64,000 nucleotides of DNA from Desulfamplus sp. (GCA_015231615.1 JADGBE010000001.1:1-64000), one strand, 5' to 3'. Shown: positions 17,298 to 24,748, counted from the first letter of the stretch. Translations and numbers: made by a program. The notes: a model not told the origin generated them from the sequence alone.

Positions 17298-17506
17298 ACC
17301 ACGCATTAGATGAAACTATCAATGTGATGTTAAAACAAAGGGTTAGACACCAAAACGATAGACACCGCAAGCGTGAGGAACTTCTCAACGCAGGATTAGT
17401 AGCTCTTGAACATTGTAAAACCTTAGAAGCATTACAAGAAGCCCTGACAAAAGAGATTGCAAAGTTAAAAGAAGAACGGAAAAGAAGAAAGGAGAACTTT
17501 AAATGA
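17294..17506 (+). CDS. small basic helical protein
   Basis: 70 residues from the ATG of the ATGA overlap with the upstream stop (start MNHALDETINVML); an upstream ATG would add 13 residues inside the previous gene. Very basic and helical (about 30% Lys, Arg and His), with no known domain. It ends in an ATGA overlap with the replication-type gene, so the three genes form one tight unit. It may bind nucleic acid or pair with the next protein. Confidence 0.6.
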   Translation: MNHALDETINVMLKQRVRHQNDRHRKREELLNAGLVALEHCKTLEALQEALTKEIAKLKEERKRRKENFK

Positions 17507-18570
17507 TTATTAGAACAGAAAAAACAAAAAATTACTCAATAATTTCCAATCAACCCATGATTGATGCCAATCTTTCTTTGAAAGCAAAGGGATTGCTGAG
17601 TTATCTACTCACCAGACCAGATAATTGGCAAATCAACGTTGAACACCTGACCAAAACATGTGCAGATGGTAAAGATTCTATTTACTCTGGAATCAATGAA
17701 TTAATGAAATATGGGTATATTATCAAGAACATTGTGAAAGATAAGGGTAAAATTCAAAAATTTGAATATGTAGTATTAGAAAATCCCTTTAATGATACAA
17801 AGTTTCTTTTTCGGGAAAAACCAGAAATGGAAAAACCAGAAATGGAAAAACCAGAAATGGAAAATCCGCCACTACTAAATACTGAACTAAACAAAAACTT
17901 AACTAAAAAAATACTGACGACAACAACAACTGACTCTGCAACCGCCGTGCCAAGTGCAAACAAATCAGAAAATAAAAATTGTGGTAAGTCGTTGTCGCCG
18001 TCTTTTGTTTCTGTTGGTTCTGTTTTAGGTCAAGTTGTAGCTGATTTAAAAAATCAAAATATTAATGCAGTTGCTGAACAAAAAGATATTAGAAAGCAAA
18101 ATGAAGATTTTTTTATTGATAAGGGAAAAATATTTGAGCTTATCCCTTCTAAGTATCAACACCCTGTTATTGAGCATCTTATACAAGAGGCTTTAAAGAA
18201 GTTCTCATTAGAGGCAATAAGAAACGCTATACTCTACACCAATGAACGCAGTAAAGGTGAGTTGATGCAATATAAAAGTTATCTTGGTAAATGTTTAGAA
18301 CAAAATTGGGCAAAAGATTATGATAAAGTTGTAGTAATTCAAAAGCAGCATGACGCACAAGAGCAAAGCAAGACTCGTTTAAAATTTCTCAGGTCTTTAG
18401 ATGATACGTATCTTAAATTTGAAGCTATTGACATTAATAAAATAAAATGCCCGCTTGCTGTGAGCATATTAAATGAGCGTGGTTATGAGATACGAGAAAT
18501 AACGGCTCTCAACGGGAAACAAATGTTATCAGCACAAAAAAAAGAGTCATATTCACAATATGAGATGTAA
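17503..18570 (+). CDS. replication-initiator-like HTH protein
   Basis: 355 residues. The first ~90 residues form a winged-helix domain of the kind found in phage and plasmid replication proteins (HTH_36/DnaD-like): 'LSLKAKGLLSYLLTRPDNW...LTKTCADGKDSIYSGINELMKYGYI'. A linker follows with the five-residue repeat EKPEM about three times, then a low-complexity Thr/Ser stretch, then a helical C-terminal domain (about 200-330). Likely role: origin recognition and helicase recruitment for element replication. No rolling-circle Rep motifs (HUH, YxxxY) are visible. It is translationally coupled to the small basic protein before it. Confidence 0.65.
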   Translation: MIIRTEKTKNYSIISNQPMIDANLSLKAKGLLSYLLTRPDNWQINVEHLTKTCADGKDSIYSGINELMKYGYIIKNIVKDKGKIQKFEYVVLENPFNDTKFLFREKPEMEKPEMEKPEMENPPLLNTELNKNLTKKILTTTTTDSATAVPSANKSENKNCGKSLSPSFVSVGSVLGQVVADLKNQNINAVAEQKDIRKQNEDFFIDKGKIFELIPSKYQHPVIEHLIQEALKKFSLEAIRNAILYTNERSKGELMQYKSYLGKCLEQNWAKDYDKVVVIQKQHDAQEQSKTRLKFLRSLDDTYLKFEAIDINKIKCPLAVSILNERGYEIREITALNGKQMLSAQKKESYSQYEM

Positions 18571-18661
18571 TGCAATGCAGGATAAAAGATATTTAAACCA
18601 TGATGATAACGGATTAACCCCACAACTCCAAATCGCAATCCGTGATTTATTTAAAGGTTAA
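18560..18661 (+). CDS. possible 33-residue peptide
   Basis: Starts inside the end of the replication-type gene and reads to 'LQIAIRDLFKG'. Coding status is uncertain; there is no clear ribosome binding site of its own. Confidence 0.25.
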   Translation: MRCNAMQDKRYLNHDDNGLTPQLQIAIRDLFKG

Positions 18662-18696
18662 ATCTTTTATTGTGCTTTTTTTCTTGATTTTCTTAA

Positions 18697-18749
18697 AATA
18701 ATCACATATTGAGAATAAATATAGATTGTAATAATCACATATTGAGAAT
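18697..18749 (+). promoter_or_regulatory. two 20-bp direct repeats before the late block
   Basis: AATAATCACATATTGAGAAT occurs at 18697-18716 and again at 18730-18749, exactly 33 bp apart. Both copies contain the ATAATCACA word found around the repressor gene. A weak promoter-like TTGATT lies just upstream (18684). Probably the operator of the late transcription unit. Confidence 0.6.
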
Positions 18750-18777
18750 TAACCCCCCAAAAAAAGGAAAAAAAAAG

Positions 18778-19029
18778 ATGTCAACCGTACAAGAGGTAAT
18801 TACCAAGATAGTTAATAAACAAAACGAGTTATATTCTGTAATACAGAATATATCATTACAAATGACAACTGCCCCTGAAATATTCCAAAACCCAGGGGCT
18901 TTATTCCAAATGCAAATACGATTACAACAACTAAAAGATTATTTAGCCGCAGTAACCGCAATAGGTCAGATCGTGAATGACAGTACTCAAGATGCAATTG
19001 AAAACTTTCTTGAAAGTATAGCCGTATAA
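18778..19029 (+). CDS. small all-helical protein, first of the late block
   Basis: 83 residues from the ATG after a long A/G-rich ribosome binding site (AAAAAAAGGAAAAAAAAAG); an upstream in-frame ATG would run through the operator repeats and is rejected. The protein is an apparent helical hairpin: a helix, a turn at 'FQNPGALFQ', then a second helix ending 'AIENFLESIAV'. Its size, the NP turn and the spacing of hydrophobics resemble type III secretion needle subunits, but sequence identity is too low to claim homology. No signal peptide and no membrane segment. Its place right after a controlled promoter suggests an abundant, possibly self-assembling virion protein. Confidence 0.65.
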   Translation: MSTVQEVITKIVNKQNELYSVIQNISLQMTTAPEIFQNPGALFQMQIRLQQLKDYLAAVTAIGQIVNDSTQDAIENFLESIAV

Positions 19030-19047
19030 AAAAAGGAGACAAAAAAA

Positions 19048-19386
19048 ATGCCAGTATTAACACTACCGTTTGAAGTGGACACAACTACAGAATCACAGTT
19101 GCTTGAAGATGGAGCAATTTCTAAAAAATGGATGCTTGTTTGTGATGCACGCATCAAAACAGCAACAACAGTTCCCGTGGGACCCGTGGTATATAAAGCC
19201 CCGATTGCTAAAGATGCCACCGGAAGCACAGGAGCAGTTTTTATCTTTAACGACATCAACGATGCAGTAACCGCCGTGGTGGAAAACGCACAGCCTGACG
19301 ATCTGACTCTGACTATTGCAAGTTTTCTTGATGCATATGGTGCTAATGTGTCAACAATGAGAGCAAAACGCCCCACTCTCAGTTAA
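19048..19386 (+). CDS. small hypothetical protein of the late block
   Basis: 112 residues with a strong ribosome binding site (AAAAAAAGGAGAC). Not recognised. The N-terminal half is beta-rich ('MPVLTLPFEVDTTT', 'KKWMLVCDARIKTATTVPVGPVVYK') and the C-terminal half is helical ('LTIASFLDAYGANVSTM'). Starts 18 bp after the helical-hairpin protein, so the pair is made together. A structural role is a guess from position. Confidence 0.6.
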   Translation: MPVLTLPFEVDTTTESQLLEDGAISKKWMLVCDARIKTATTVPVGPVVYKAPIAKDATGSTGAVFIFNDINDAVTAVVENAQPDDLTLTIASFLDAYGANVSTMRAKRPTLS

Positions 19387-19493
19387 TATTCAATGATTGC
19401 AGGGTTCAGGGTTTTACCATGCTTGTTAAATAAACCCTGCAGGGAACAATGATCGTTTAATGTGTAGTTTAGTTTATTGCGAGGTAAAAAAAA

Positions 19494-19709
19494 ATGAGTA
19501 TAGATGAAGAGATAGCAAAACAAAATGAGAGCATATCAAAATATCTGATACAATACTCATTAATGCAGAAAAACGAACAACGCAGAAGTCTTTGCAGTTC
19601 AATTTCTCTTGCATATAAAGAATTGTCTGAACTTTTTTTGAAAAAAGCACAGCAAGAAGTAGATCGAAGTTTTAAGATGATTTCCCCTGCACCACCCCGC
19701 TTCTTTTGA
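19494..19709 (+). CDS. small helical hypothetical protein
   Basis: 71 residues, acidic start and helical body ('SIDEEIAKQNESISKYLIQY', then 'LAYKELSELFLKKAQQEV'), ending PAPPRFF. Ribosome binding site GAGG about 10 nt upstream. No family recognised. Last gene before a strong terminator, closing the three-gene small-protein block. Confidence 0.55.
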   Translation: MSIDEEIAKQNESISKYLIQYSLMQKNEQRRSLCSSISLAYKELSELFLKKAQQEVDRSFKMISPAPPRFF

Positions 19710-19739
19710 AGCAGACTTTTTCTTTTTCTTTCTTTTCTT

Positions 19740-19769
19740 AAAGCTGTTCACACAAGAACAGCTTTTTTT
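19740..19769 (+). terminator. rho-independent terminator of the small-protein block
   Basis: 10-bp perfect stem AAAGCTGTTC / GAACAGCTTT with a 6-nt loop, then a T-run. Confidence 0.9.
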
Positions 19770-19799
19770 ATAACAATAATTTTAAACGAGTATGGGATT

Positions 19800-21125
19800 A
19801 TGATTGATTTTAAGAAGACAACTCCAGCTAAATTATTGCTGCTTGAAACCGCAATGACTCGGAAGAAAAATCAGACCGCAGGTCAGGCGATAGAACAAGA
19901 TGACCAAAAAATCGGGGGCGGGCGTGTTTTAATAGAAGATAGCGGCGATAATTATAAATCTCTTGCTGTTTATTACGATAAAAACGATCCGATTTACGCT
20001 TTGGCGACAAAACAACAAAATACTGCTGAACATCTAACGATGTTAGAGAATAATGTTCTTTCTGTCATGTCAAAAATTACTCTGGCACGACCAGAATTTT
20101 TTGCCCCTCAGCTGCACAACATAAATTATAAAAATCATGTCAATAATCTGCTGTTGAATACAATGATATTTGAATTCTGGCACAACACGATAATTAATAA
20201 GACTAAACGTTTTTTTAAGTTTACGCTTGCGGAAGCCAGACATATCCAGATAATCACTGAAAGCAGAATCCAACACATTTCATATCTACGCCCGAAACAA
20301 CAAGATGCTCTGCATATTGCAGGAGGGCAGCGGGCGGTATTGGCAGAACCGCGGAGCCTGAATTACACCTGCAAAACCCCTGAACTTATGCTTGTTAAGC
20401 CGGACCAGCCTCAGGCATTACCCCCTGAAACACAGCTTATCAACAGCTGGCAGAAGGCAGATGCCTTATATCATGTTCCTGAAAAACTTAAACGCATTTT
20501 CAAACTCACGCTTGCGGAAGCCAAACATATCCAGGTGATCACTGAAAGCAGAATTAAACATTTGGCGGTATTAAAAGATAATAATCAGAAAATCATAGCG
20601 GGAAGCAGGCGTCCGTGGCGTTTATGCCGCAGCGTTATTATAGACATTGCCGACAATTATGGTAATGCAAACTATTTAGGGATACGTTCTATTGATTTTT
20701 ATAATGCGGCAGGGCAGTTGATTAATCTAACTGCTGCTGATGTTGATGCTTATGCTTCTTTAACATATTCCTCTTTTTTACCAAACAAAACATTTATTTC
20801 AGCGTTATCAAAAATAAATGCATGGACTAACAACCAATGGCTTGGATCAGCATCAAAAATTACAAAACAGAGATTGATCTGCGTGTTTAAACAGCCGCAA
20901 TTAGCAGAAATCCATAAAATTATTATCAATAACGGACATTCTTCAGGCGGCACTACCAACAGCGGAGCGAAAAACATCAAGCTGTATTTTTCTAATGATA
21001 TTATTACCGATACGGTTTTTGAAAGCAGTCTTGATGTTGTTGATCAAGTTTGGAGCGGTGTATTGCCGCAGCATAAATCATCTAATGTGATAGATGATTT
21101 TGTAATTAATGTGTTTGAAAAATAA
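19800..21125 (+). CDS. large protein with galactose-binding-like C-terminal domain; possible receptor-binding protein
   Basis: 441 residues. Residues ~140-255 hold an internal duplication: 'FKFTLAEARHIQIITESRI' and, 95 residues later, 'FKLTLAEAKHIQVITESRI'; the duplication is also clear in the DNA. From about residue 275 the chain is beta-rich, with a pattern typical of discoidin / galactose-binding-like domains of phage tail and host-attachment proteins ('ANYLGIRSIDFYNAAGQL', 'NNQWLGSASK', 'IHKIIINNGHSSGG', 'NIKLYFSNDI'). Probable role: attachment to the host surface. This gene has more C/G-rich codons than its neighbours, which suggests a separate origin, common for receptor-binding genes. 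Confidence 0.6.
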   Translation: MIDFKKTTPAKLLLLETAMTRKKNQTAGQAIEQDDQKIGGGRVLIEDSGDNYKSLAVYYDKNDPIYALATKQQNTAEHLTMLENNVLSVMSKITLARPEFFAPQLHNINYKNHVNNLLLNTMIFEFWHNTIINKTKRFFKFTLAEARHIQIITESRIQHISYLRPKQQDALHIAGGQRAVLAEPRSLNYTCKTPELMLVKPDQPQALPPETQLINSWQKADALYHVPEKLKRIFKLTLAEAKHIQVITESRIKHLAVLKDNNQKIIAGSRRPWRLCRSVIIDIADNYGNANYLGIRSIDFYNAAGQLINLTAADVDAYASLTYSSFLPNKTFISALSKINAWTNNQWLGSASKITKQRLICVFKQPQLAEIHKIIINNGHSSGGTTNSGAKNIKLYFSNDIITDTVFESSLDVVDQVWSGVLPQHKSSNVIDDFVINVFEK

Positions 21126-21141
21126 AAAGGGATAAAAAAAT

Positions 21142-21336
21142 ATGATTAATCAAGTGTATCAAACATCTTTTGATCTTACGCTGTTGCCTGGAGAGTATCT
21201 TCTCGAAGTTGATGGATACGGACAGACAGCTCTTTTTTCTGTAATAGCTTATGACAACTGCACCAATGAGACAGAACGCCCTTTCATGTATGACGAAAAT
21301 AATATTGATGCGTTTGGTAATGTAAAGCCTGCTTGA
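21142..21336 (+). CDS. small beta-rich hypothetical protein
   Basis: 64 residues, 16 bp after the preceding gene. It begins 'MINQVYQTSFDLTLLPGEYLLEVDGYG', a beta-strand pattern, with an acidic tail. May be a partner of the attachment protein. No family recognised. Confidence 0.5.
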   Translation: MINQVYQTSFDLTLLPGEYLLEVDGYGQTALFSVIAYDNCTNETERPFMYDENNIDAFGNVKPA

Positions 21337-21345
21337 CTACTTCCT

Positions 21346-21798
21346 ATGAAATCAGAAAAACATGTTTTTAAATTTATGCTCAAGCTGTGGTTTATCGTCA
21401 TTACAGCAATAGCAACCGGCTTTTATACGCAGCAGATCACTTTAAGAGATGTTGAGCGTTATCTCGGCGGGTTTAATATTGCGTTTTATTTTTTCGTTTC
21501 AGTTTACGCCTTGACGGTTTTCTTATATCATATCAGAAAAAAGATGCCGTCATCTTGTCTTGCCGCAGTGCTTTTCGGGGCTTTTATCTCGGGCAGCATG
21601 GGCGTATTAGATATAGTCTGGTATCGGCTGGAAGCTGAGCAGGTATTGCTGACATGGCTCAACATGCTCTGGTCGTTTCTTGAGCTTTCGTATGCTGTAT
21701 ATATCGCCTTAACTATCTATATTATCAATAACTATCAAATCAGGTTTGATAAAGAGTGTAAAAATGATTTCCTCGATGAAATTCTTTCAGAAAAATGA
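21346..21798 (+). CDS. four-TM membrane protein, possible holin
   Basis: 150 residues with about four hydrophobic segments (around 12-30, 43-62, 70-88 and 103-125), a basic N-terminus and a charged C-terminal tail. Starts 9 bp after the previous stop and overlaps the M15 peptidase gene by 23 bp, the arrangement of a holin-endolysin pair. The holin role comes from position and topology only. Confidence 0.55.
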   Translation: MKSEKHVFKFMLKLWFIVITAIATGFYTQQITLRDVERYLGGFNIAFYFFVSVYALTVFLYHIRKKMPSSCLAAVLFGAFISGSMGVLDIVWYRLEAEQVLLTWLNMLWSFLELSYAVYIALTIYIINNYQIRFDKECKNDFLDEILSEK

Positions 21799-22153
21799 GT
21801 TTTTGTGTGGGTGCGGGTGTGGAAAAGGCACGTTTGATGATATGGACCAGGAATTATTGCAAAAACTTGATTTAGCAAGAGAGATTGCAGGCATTCCATT
21901 TGTCGTTAAGTTTAATTGTGGAGGTTCTGGTTTTCGATGCAGAATTCATAATAAAAATGTTGGTGGCGTTGATGATTCCCAACACATGCTCGGAAAAGCT
22001 GTTGATATAAGATGTGGTGATAGTGCTTTGCGTTTTATTATTTTAAATGCACTGATTAAAGCAGGATTCAAGAGAATTGGAATTGCTAAAACATTTATTC
22101 ATGTTGATGTAAAAAAATCAACATCATGTATATTTTTATATAAATCAAGATGA
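21776..22153 (+). CDS. M15-family peptidase, likely endolysin
   Basis: Likely cleaves a peptide bond in peptidoglycan to release progeny. 125 residues from the ATG giving 'MKFFQKNEFLCGCGCGKGTF', the usual start of M15 (peptidase_M15_3) domains; the longer reading adds ten residues inside the neighbouring gene. Zinc-ligand pattern visible: His and Asp in 'SQHMLGKAVDI' and His in 'FIHVDV'. The upstream 'FRCRIHNKNVGG' matches the family. Overlaps the membrane protein before it. It has no signal peptide, so it would need a holin. Confidence 0.82.
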   Translation: MKFFQKNEFLCGCGCGKGTFDDMDQELLQKLDLAREIAGIPFVVKFNCGGSGFRCRIHNKNVGGVDDSQHMLGKAVDIRCGDSALRFIILNALIKAGFKRIGIAKTFIHVDVKKSTSCIFLYKSR

Positions 22154-22156
22154 AAG

Positions 22157-22315
22157 ATGAACAATGATAAAACATTAATTATCATTGCATTAACTATAAT
22201 AGCACTTGCAAGCATGATTATTTTTAATAAAGATGCTTTGCAAGTGGTCAATTCCGTTGTGTCAGGCTTGCTGGGAATGGCAATTGGGCAGGAATTAAAA
22301 CAAAATTCACCATGA
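22157..22315 (+). CDS. 52-residue one-TM protein
   Basis: Starts 3 bp after the peptidase stop. The sequence starts MNNDKTLIIIALTIIALASM with a strong membrane segment (residues 7-23) and a short amphipathic tail rich in Gly ('VVSGLLGMAIGQELKQ'). Last gene of the element; probably part of lysis (spanin- or antiholin-like) or a virion membrane peptide. Confidence 0.55.
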   Translation: MNNDKTLIIIALTIIALASMIIFNKDALQVVNSVVSGLLGMAIGQELKQNSP

Positions 22316-22318
22316 GCT

Positions 22319-22338
22319 TTTACTACAATTTTACTACA
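22319..22338 (+). promoter_or_regulatory. right arm-type integrase site (two TTTACTACA)
   Basis: Same 20-mer and same orientation as at 11,141-11,160. It lies 31 bp from the right core att site. Confidence 0.6.
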
Positions 22339-22350
22339 GTGAATAAAAAA

Positions 22351-22385
22351 GGGGTTATGATTTTACTCATAACCCCTTGATTTTA
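22351..22385. terminator. terminator at the right end of the element
   Basis: 10-bp stem GGGGTTATGA / TCATAACCCC with a 6-nt loop. A-run before and a weak T-run after, so it can serve both the last element gene and tRNA-Arg on the other strand. The right arm is shared with attL. Confidence 0.75.
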
Positions 22386-22431
22386 TTGGTACGCCCGAGA
22401 CGATTCGAACGTCCGACCATCTGATTCGTAG
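22370..22431 (+). repeat. attR: 3' half of the intact tRNA-Arg
   Basis: 62 bp identical to attL; here it completes the functional tRNA gene. The identity ends inside the anticodon loop. Confidence 0.93.
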
Positions 22432-22463
22432 TCAGGTACTCTATCCAGCTGAGCTACGGGCGC
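22387..22463 (-). tRNA. tRNA-Arg (anticodon ACG)
   Basis: 77-nt cloverleaf with encoded CCA (22387-22389). The anticodon loop is CTACGAA, with A34 read as inosine by family knowledge. D-arm AGCTCAGCTGGATAGAGT and T-arm GTTCGAATC are normal. The outer anticodon-stem pair is a C-A mismatch and the first acceptor pair is G-T. Serves as the integration site. Confidence 0.95.
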
Positions 22464-22592
22464 AAAATTTCTTCTTTATATATATATTGCTAAATAAAAT
22501 GTCAACGGAATTTAAAAGCAATGAGAGAATCAACCTTATTAAATTTCACAGCTTAATAGATTTTCACCCCCATTTTTCCATAATATCCTATC

Positions 22593-23828
22593 TTATCTTT
22601 TTTCCGTAAGTGTTATTTTTACTGGTACACCCACAAGCTCTTCTAACTTTTCAGATGTATTTATCATAAGCATTTCTAAATTTTTTATCTCATCAGAAAA
22701 GAGTGAATCATCAATAACAAGGGCAATTGACAATATCTCAGTGCCTCCGTGTCTAATTTTTTCTAAGAAATACTTTGGCTCATTTACGCCAAGTGCATGA
22801 TTAAGATAGATTTTAATCTGCTCTGGGGATATTTTAACGCCTGATATTATCATCATGCTATCAGCCCGCTCTTTTAGCCACTCCATAACTGTAAGAGCAG
22901 AGCCACATTGGCATGGCTGGTTTATAAATTTTGCCATATCGCCTGTACGAAATCGTATAAGAGGAAAAGCCCTTGCTGATAGCGTTGTTAAAACTAACTC
23001 ACCAGACTGACCCGACAACACCGCTTCTCTTGTAATGGGGTCAATTATTTCTGCTAAAATATGGTCATCGTTTATGTGCATACCAAAATGGTGCAGACAC
23101 TCAAATGCAATTGCAGGTCCTGGAATCTCACTTAATCCATAATTTAGCCAAACATCAACATGAAGATGCTCTTCAAGATTTTGAATCTGCTCTCTTCCTA
23201 CTGGTTCACCTACAAGAACTATTCTCTTTAGATTAAACTCATTTGGATTTCGTTCGCTCTCAAACATATACTCCATGAGCTGCTCGGCAAATGCCAATGT
23301 CGTAACCAGCGTTGTAGTTTTGTAGTCTCGAAGCACCATGAGAGTCTTTGCAAGGGAGAGAGGAGAGTTTGGAATTACACTTGCCCCAATGTTTTCAGCA
23401 CCATCTTTATAATCACGCCCCCAATTGGCAAGCCCGGGTGGCAGATTTATCTGGAGAATATCCATTGATGTTACTCCAGATGCTTCAAGGCTTCGGGAAA
23501 CCATTTTTTGCCAAATCATAAGATCAGCCTTTGTATAACCACTAATTGATGGGTTTGTTCCTGTTCCAGAAGCTGTGTGAATCCTCACAATATCACGTAG
23601 AGGAACTGAAAATAGTCCATAAGGATAGTGTATGCCAAGATGAGAGCGATCCATAAAAGGGAGCTTTTCTATATCTTGCAAAGATAATATATTTTCGGGT
23701 AACAAAGAGCGTTCAATAAATCTATTACGATGAAAAGGGACGTTTTTGTATGCACGATTTAGAGTGGTTTGAAGACGTTCAAGTTTTAGTTGATTTTTCT
23801 CTTCAATGGTTAAATTTAATGGTTGCAT
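22593..23828 (-). CDS. phenylacetate-CoA ligase (PaaK) family protein
   Basis: Adenylate-forming enzyme that would activate an aromatic or similar carboxylic acid to its CoA thioester using ATP. 411 residues, near the usual 430. Motifs: the Ser/Thr/Gly-rich nucleotide loop 'IHTASGTGTNPSISGYT' near residues 85-100, 'NYGLSEIPGP', 'FPLIRFRTGDMAKF', and the C-terminal mobile domain with 'GVKISPEQIK'. It lies downstream of livF and livG on the same strand, so it may be co-transcribed with a branched-chain-amino-acid-type transporter. Such PaaK-Liv neighbourhoods are common in Desulfobacterota and Geobacter relatives. The true substrate cannot be told from sequence. Confidence 0.85.
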   Translation of the reverse strand: MQPLNLTIEEKNQLKLERLQTTLNRAYKNVPFHRNRFIERSLLPENILSLQDIEKLPFMDRSHLGIHYPYGLFSVPLRDIVRIHTASGTGTNPSISGYTKADLMIWQKMVSRSLEASGVTSMDILQINLPPGLANWGRDYKDGAENIGASVIPNSPLSLAKTLMVLRDYKTTTLVTTLAFAEQLMEYMFESERNPNEFNLKRIVLVGEPVGREQIQNLEEHLHVDVWLNYGLSEIPGPAIAFECLHHFGMHINDDHILAEIIDPITREAVLSGQSGELVLTTLSARAFPLIRFRTGDMAKFINQPCQCGSALTVMEWLKERADSMMIISGVKISPEQIKIYLNHALGVNEPKYFLEKIRHGGTEILSIALVIDDSLFSDEIKNLEMLMINTSEKLEELVGVPVKITLTEKR

Positions 23829-23876
23829 CTTTTTCTCCTGCTCTTTTTTTGATCACCTCATAGATTTAATCGGCAT

Positions 23877-23909
23877 AGATTTGACAACTTTTCAAAAGTT
23901 GTCAAATCT
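23877..23909. repeat. perfect 33-bp dispersed palindrome
   Basis: 16-bp arms AGATTTGACAACTTTT and its exact inverse around a single C. An almost identical copy lies at 34,836. Located between livF and the PaaK-like gene. There is no long T-run, so it is closer to a REP-like element than a classic terminator. Confidence 0.85.
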
Positions 23910-23926
23910 ATCAAAACAGTAATATC

Positions 23927-24670
23927 CTAATCTCTACCATCATAGAAATTGCCATAATCTTTGCCAAGATATGCTCTTTTGACATCATCATCAACTAAAA
24001 GTTCTTTTGCACTACCTTCAAGAACCATCTTCCCTGTTTCAAGAACATAGCCTCTATCTGAAATTTTTAGAGCTGCCCTTGCGTTTTGCTCAACAAGCAA
24101 GATAGTTACCCCTTCTCTTCTTAGATTTTGGATAGTGTCAAAGATCATCTCCACAATTTTTGGTGCAAGTCCCATTGATGGCTCATCTAATATCAAAAGA
24201 CGCGGTCTTGACATCAATGCTCTACCAATTGCAAGCATCTGTTGTTCTCCACCTGAAAGTGTGCCAGCAAGCTGGTTTGCCCTCTCTCTTAATATTGGGA
24301 ACATATCCATTATCATCTCAAAATCTTGTTCAACCTCTCTTTTAAGACCTTTTCGATACATGGTGTAAGCACCCATTTTCAAATTGTCCATAACAGTTAA
24401 AGGGGAGAATATCTGTCTGCCTTCAGGCACCATGCTAATGCCTTGCCTGACAACTGCTGGGGGCGACATTCCTTTGAGAGTTTGCTCTTTAAAAATTATC
24501 TCTCCTTCCCATGTTGTCAAAAGTCCAGATATAGCAAGTAGCAAAGTGCTTTTACCAGAGCCATTTGCACCAATTATTGAGATTAACTCCCCTTGTCTGA
24601 CTGAAAGGCTCACCCCTTGAACCGCCATGATACTGCCATAACTACATCTTAAATTTTTTATTCTAAGCAT
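23927..24670 (-). CDS. livF: branched-chain amino acid ABC transporter ATPase LivF
   Basis: One of the two ATPases that power high-affinity branched-chain amino acid (or related) uptake at the inner membrane. 247 residues. Walker A GANGSGKST (near 33-41), signature LSGGEQQ, Walker B 'RLLILDEPSMGLAP', H-loop replaced by 'LLVEQN' as usual for LivF. Lies 78 bp after livG on the same strand. The permeases (livH, livM) and the binding protein are not in this window. Confidence 0.9.
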   Translation of the reverse strand: MLRIKNLRCSYGSIMAVQGVSLSVRQGELISIIGANGSGKSTLLLAISGLLTTWEGEIIFKEQTLKGMSPPAVVRQGISMVPEGRQIFSPLTVMDNLKMGAYTMYRKGLKREVEQDFEMIMDMFPILRERANQLAGTLSGGEQQMLAIGRALMSRPRLLILDEPSMGLAPKIVEMIFDTIQNLRREGVTILLVEQNARAALKISDRGYVLETGKMVLEGSAKELLVDDDVKRAYLGKDYGNFYDGRD

Positions 24671-24748
24671 AAATATCTTTTATTTCACATAGGTTGCTTT
24701 TTGCTTAACAGCACAATAAAAATCAAAAATTTATTATTTATTAATGCA

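Larger units (their letters stand above)
10986..22431. mobile_element. integrated virus-like or satellite element in tRNA-Arg
   Basis: About 11.4 kb bounded by perfect 62-bp direct repeats equal to the 3' half of tRNA-Arg plus its downstream terminator arm. Inside are an integrase next to the left end, an immunity-type repressor and Xis-like pair, two big coiled-coil membrane proteins, a replication-initiator-like protein, a late block of small proteins, a likely receptor-binding protein and a lysis-like cluster. No terminase, portal, major capsid, tail tube, Zot ATPase, conjugation or mobilisation gene is recognisable. This suggests a non-tailed virus, a satellite, or an element of unknown type. 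All genes look intact. Confidence 0.85.

Noticed and set aside
18709-18777. Longer N-terminus for the first late protein
   Set aside because: It would translate through the operator repeats and the ribosome binding site; the ATG at 18778 has the proper site.
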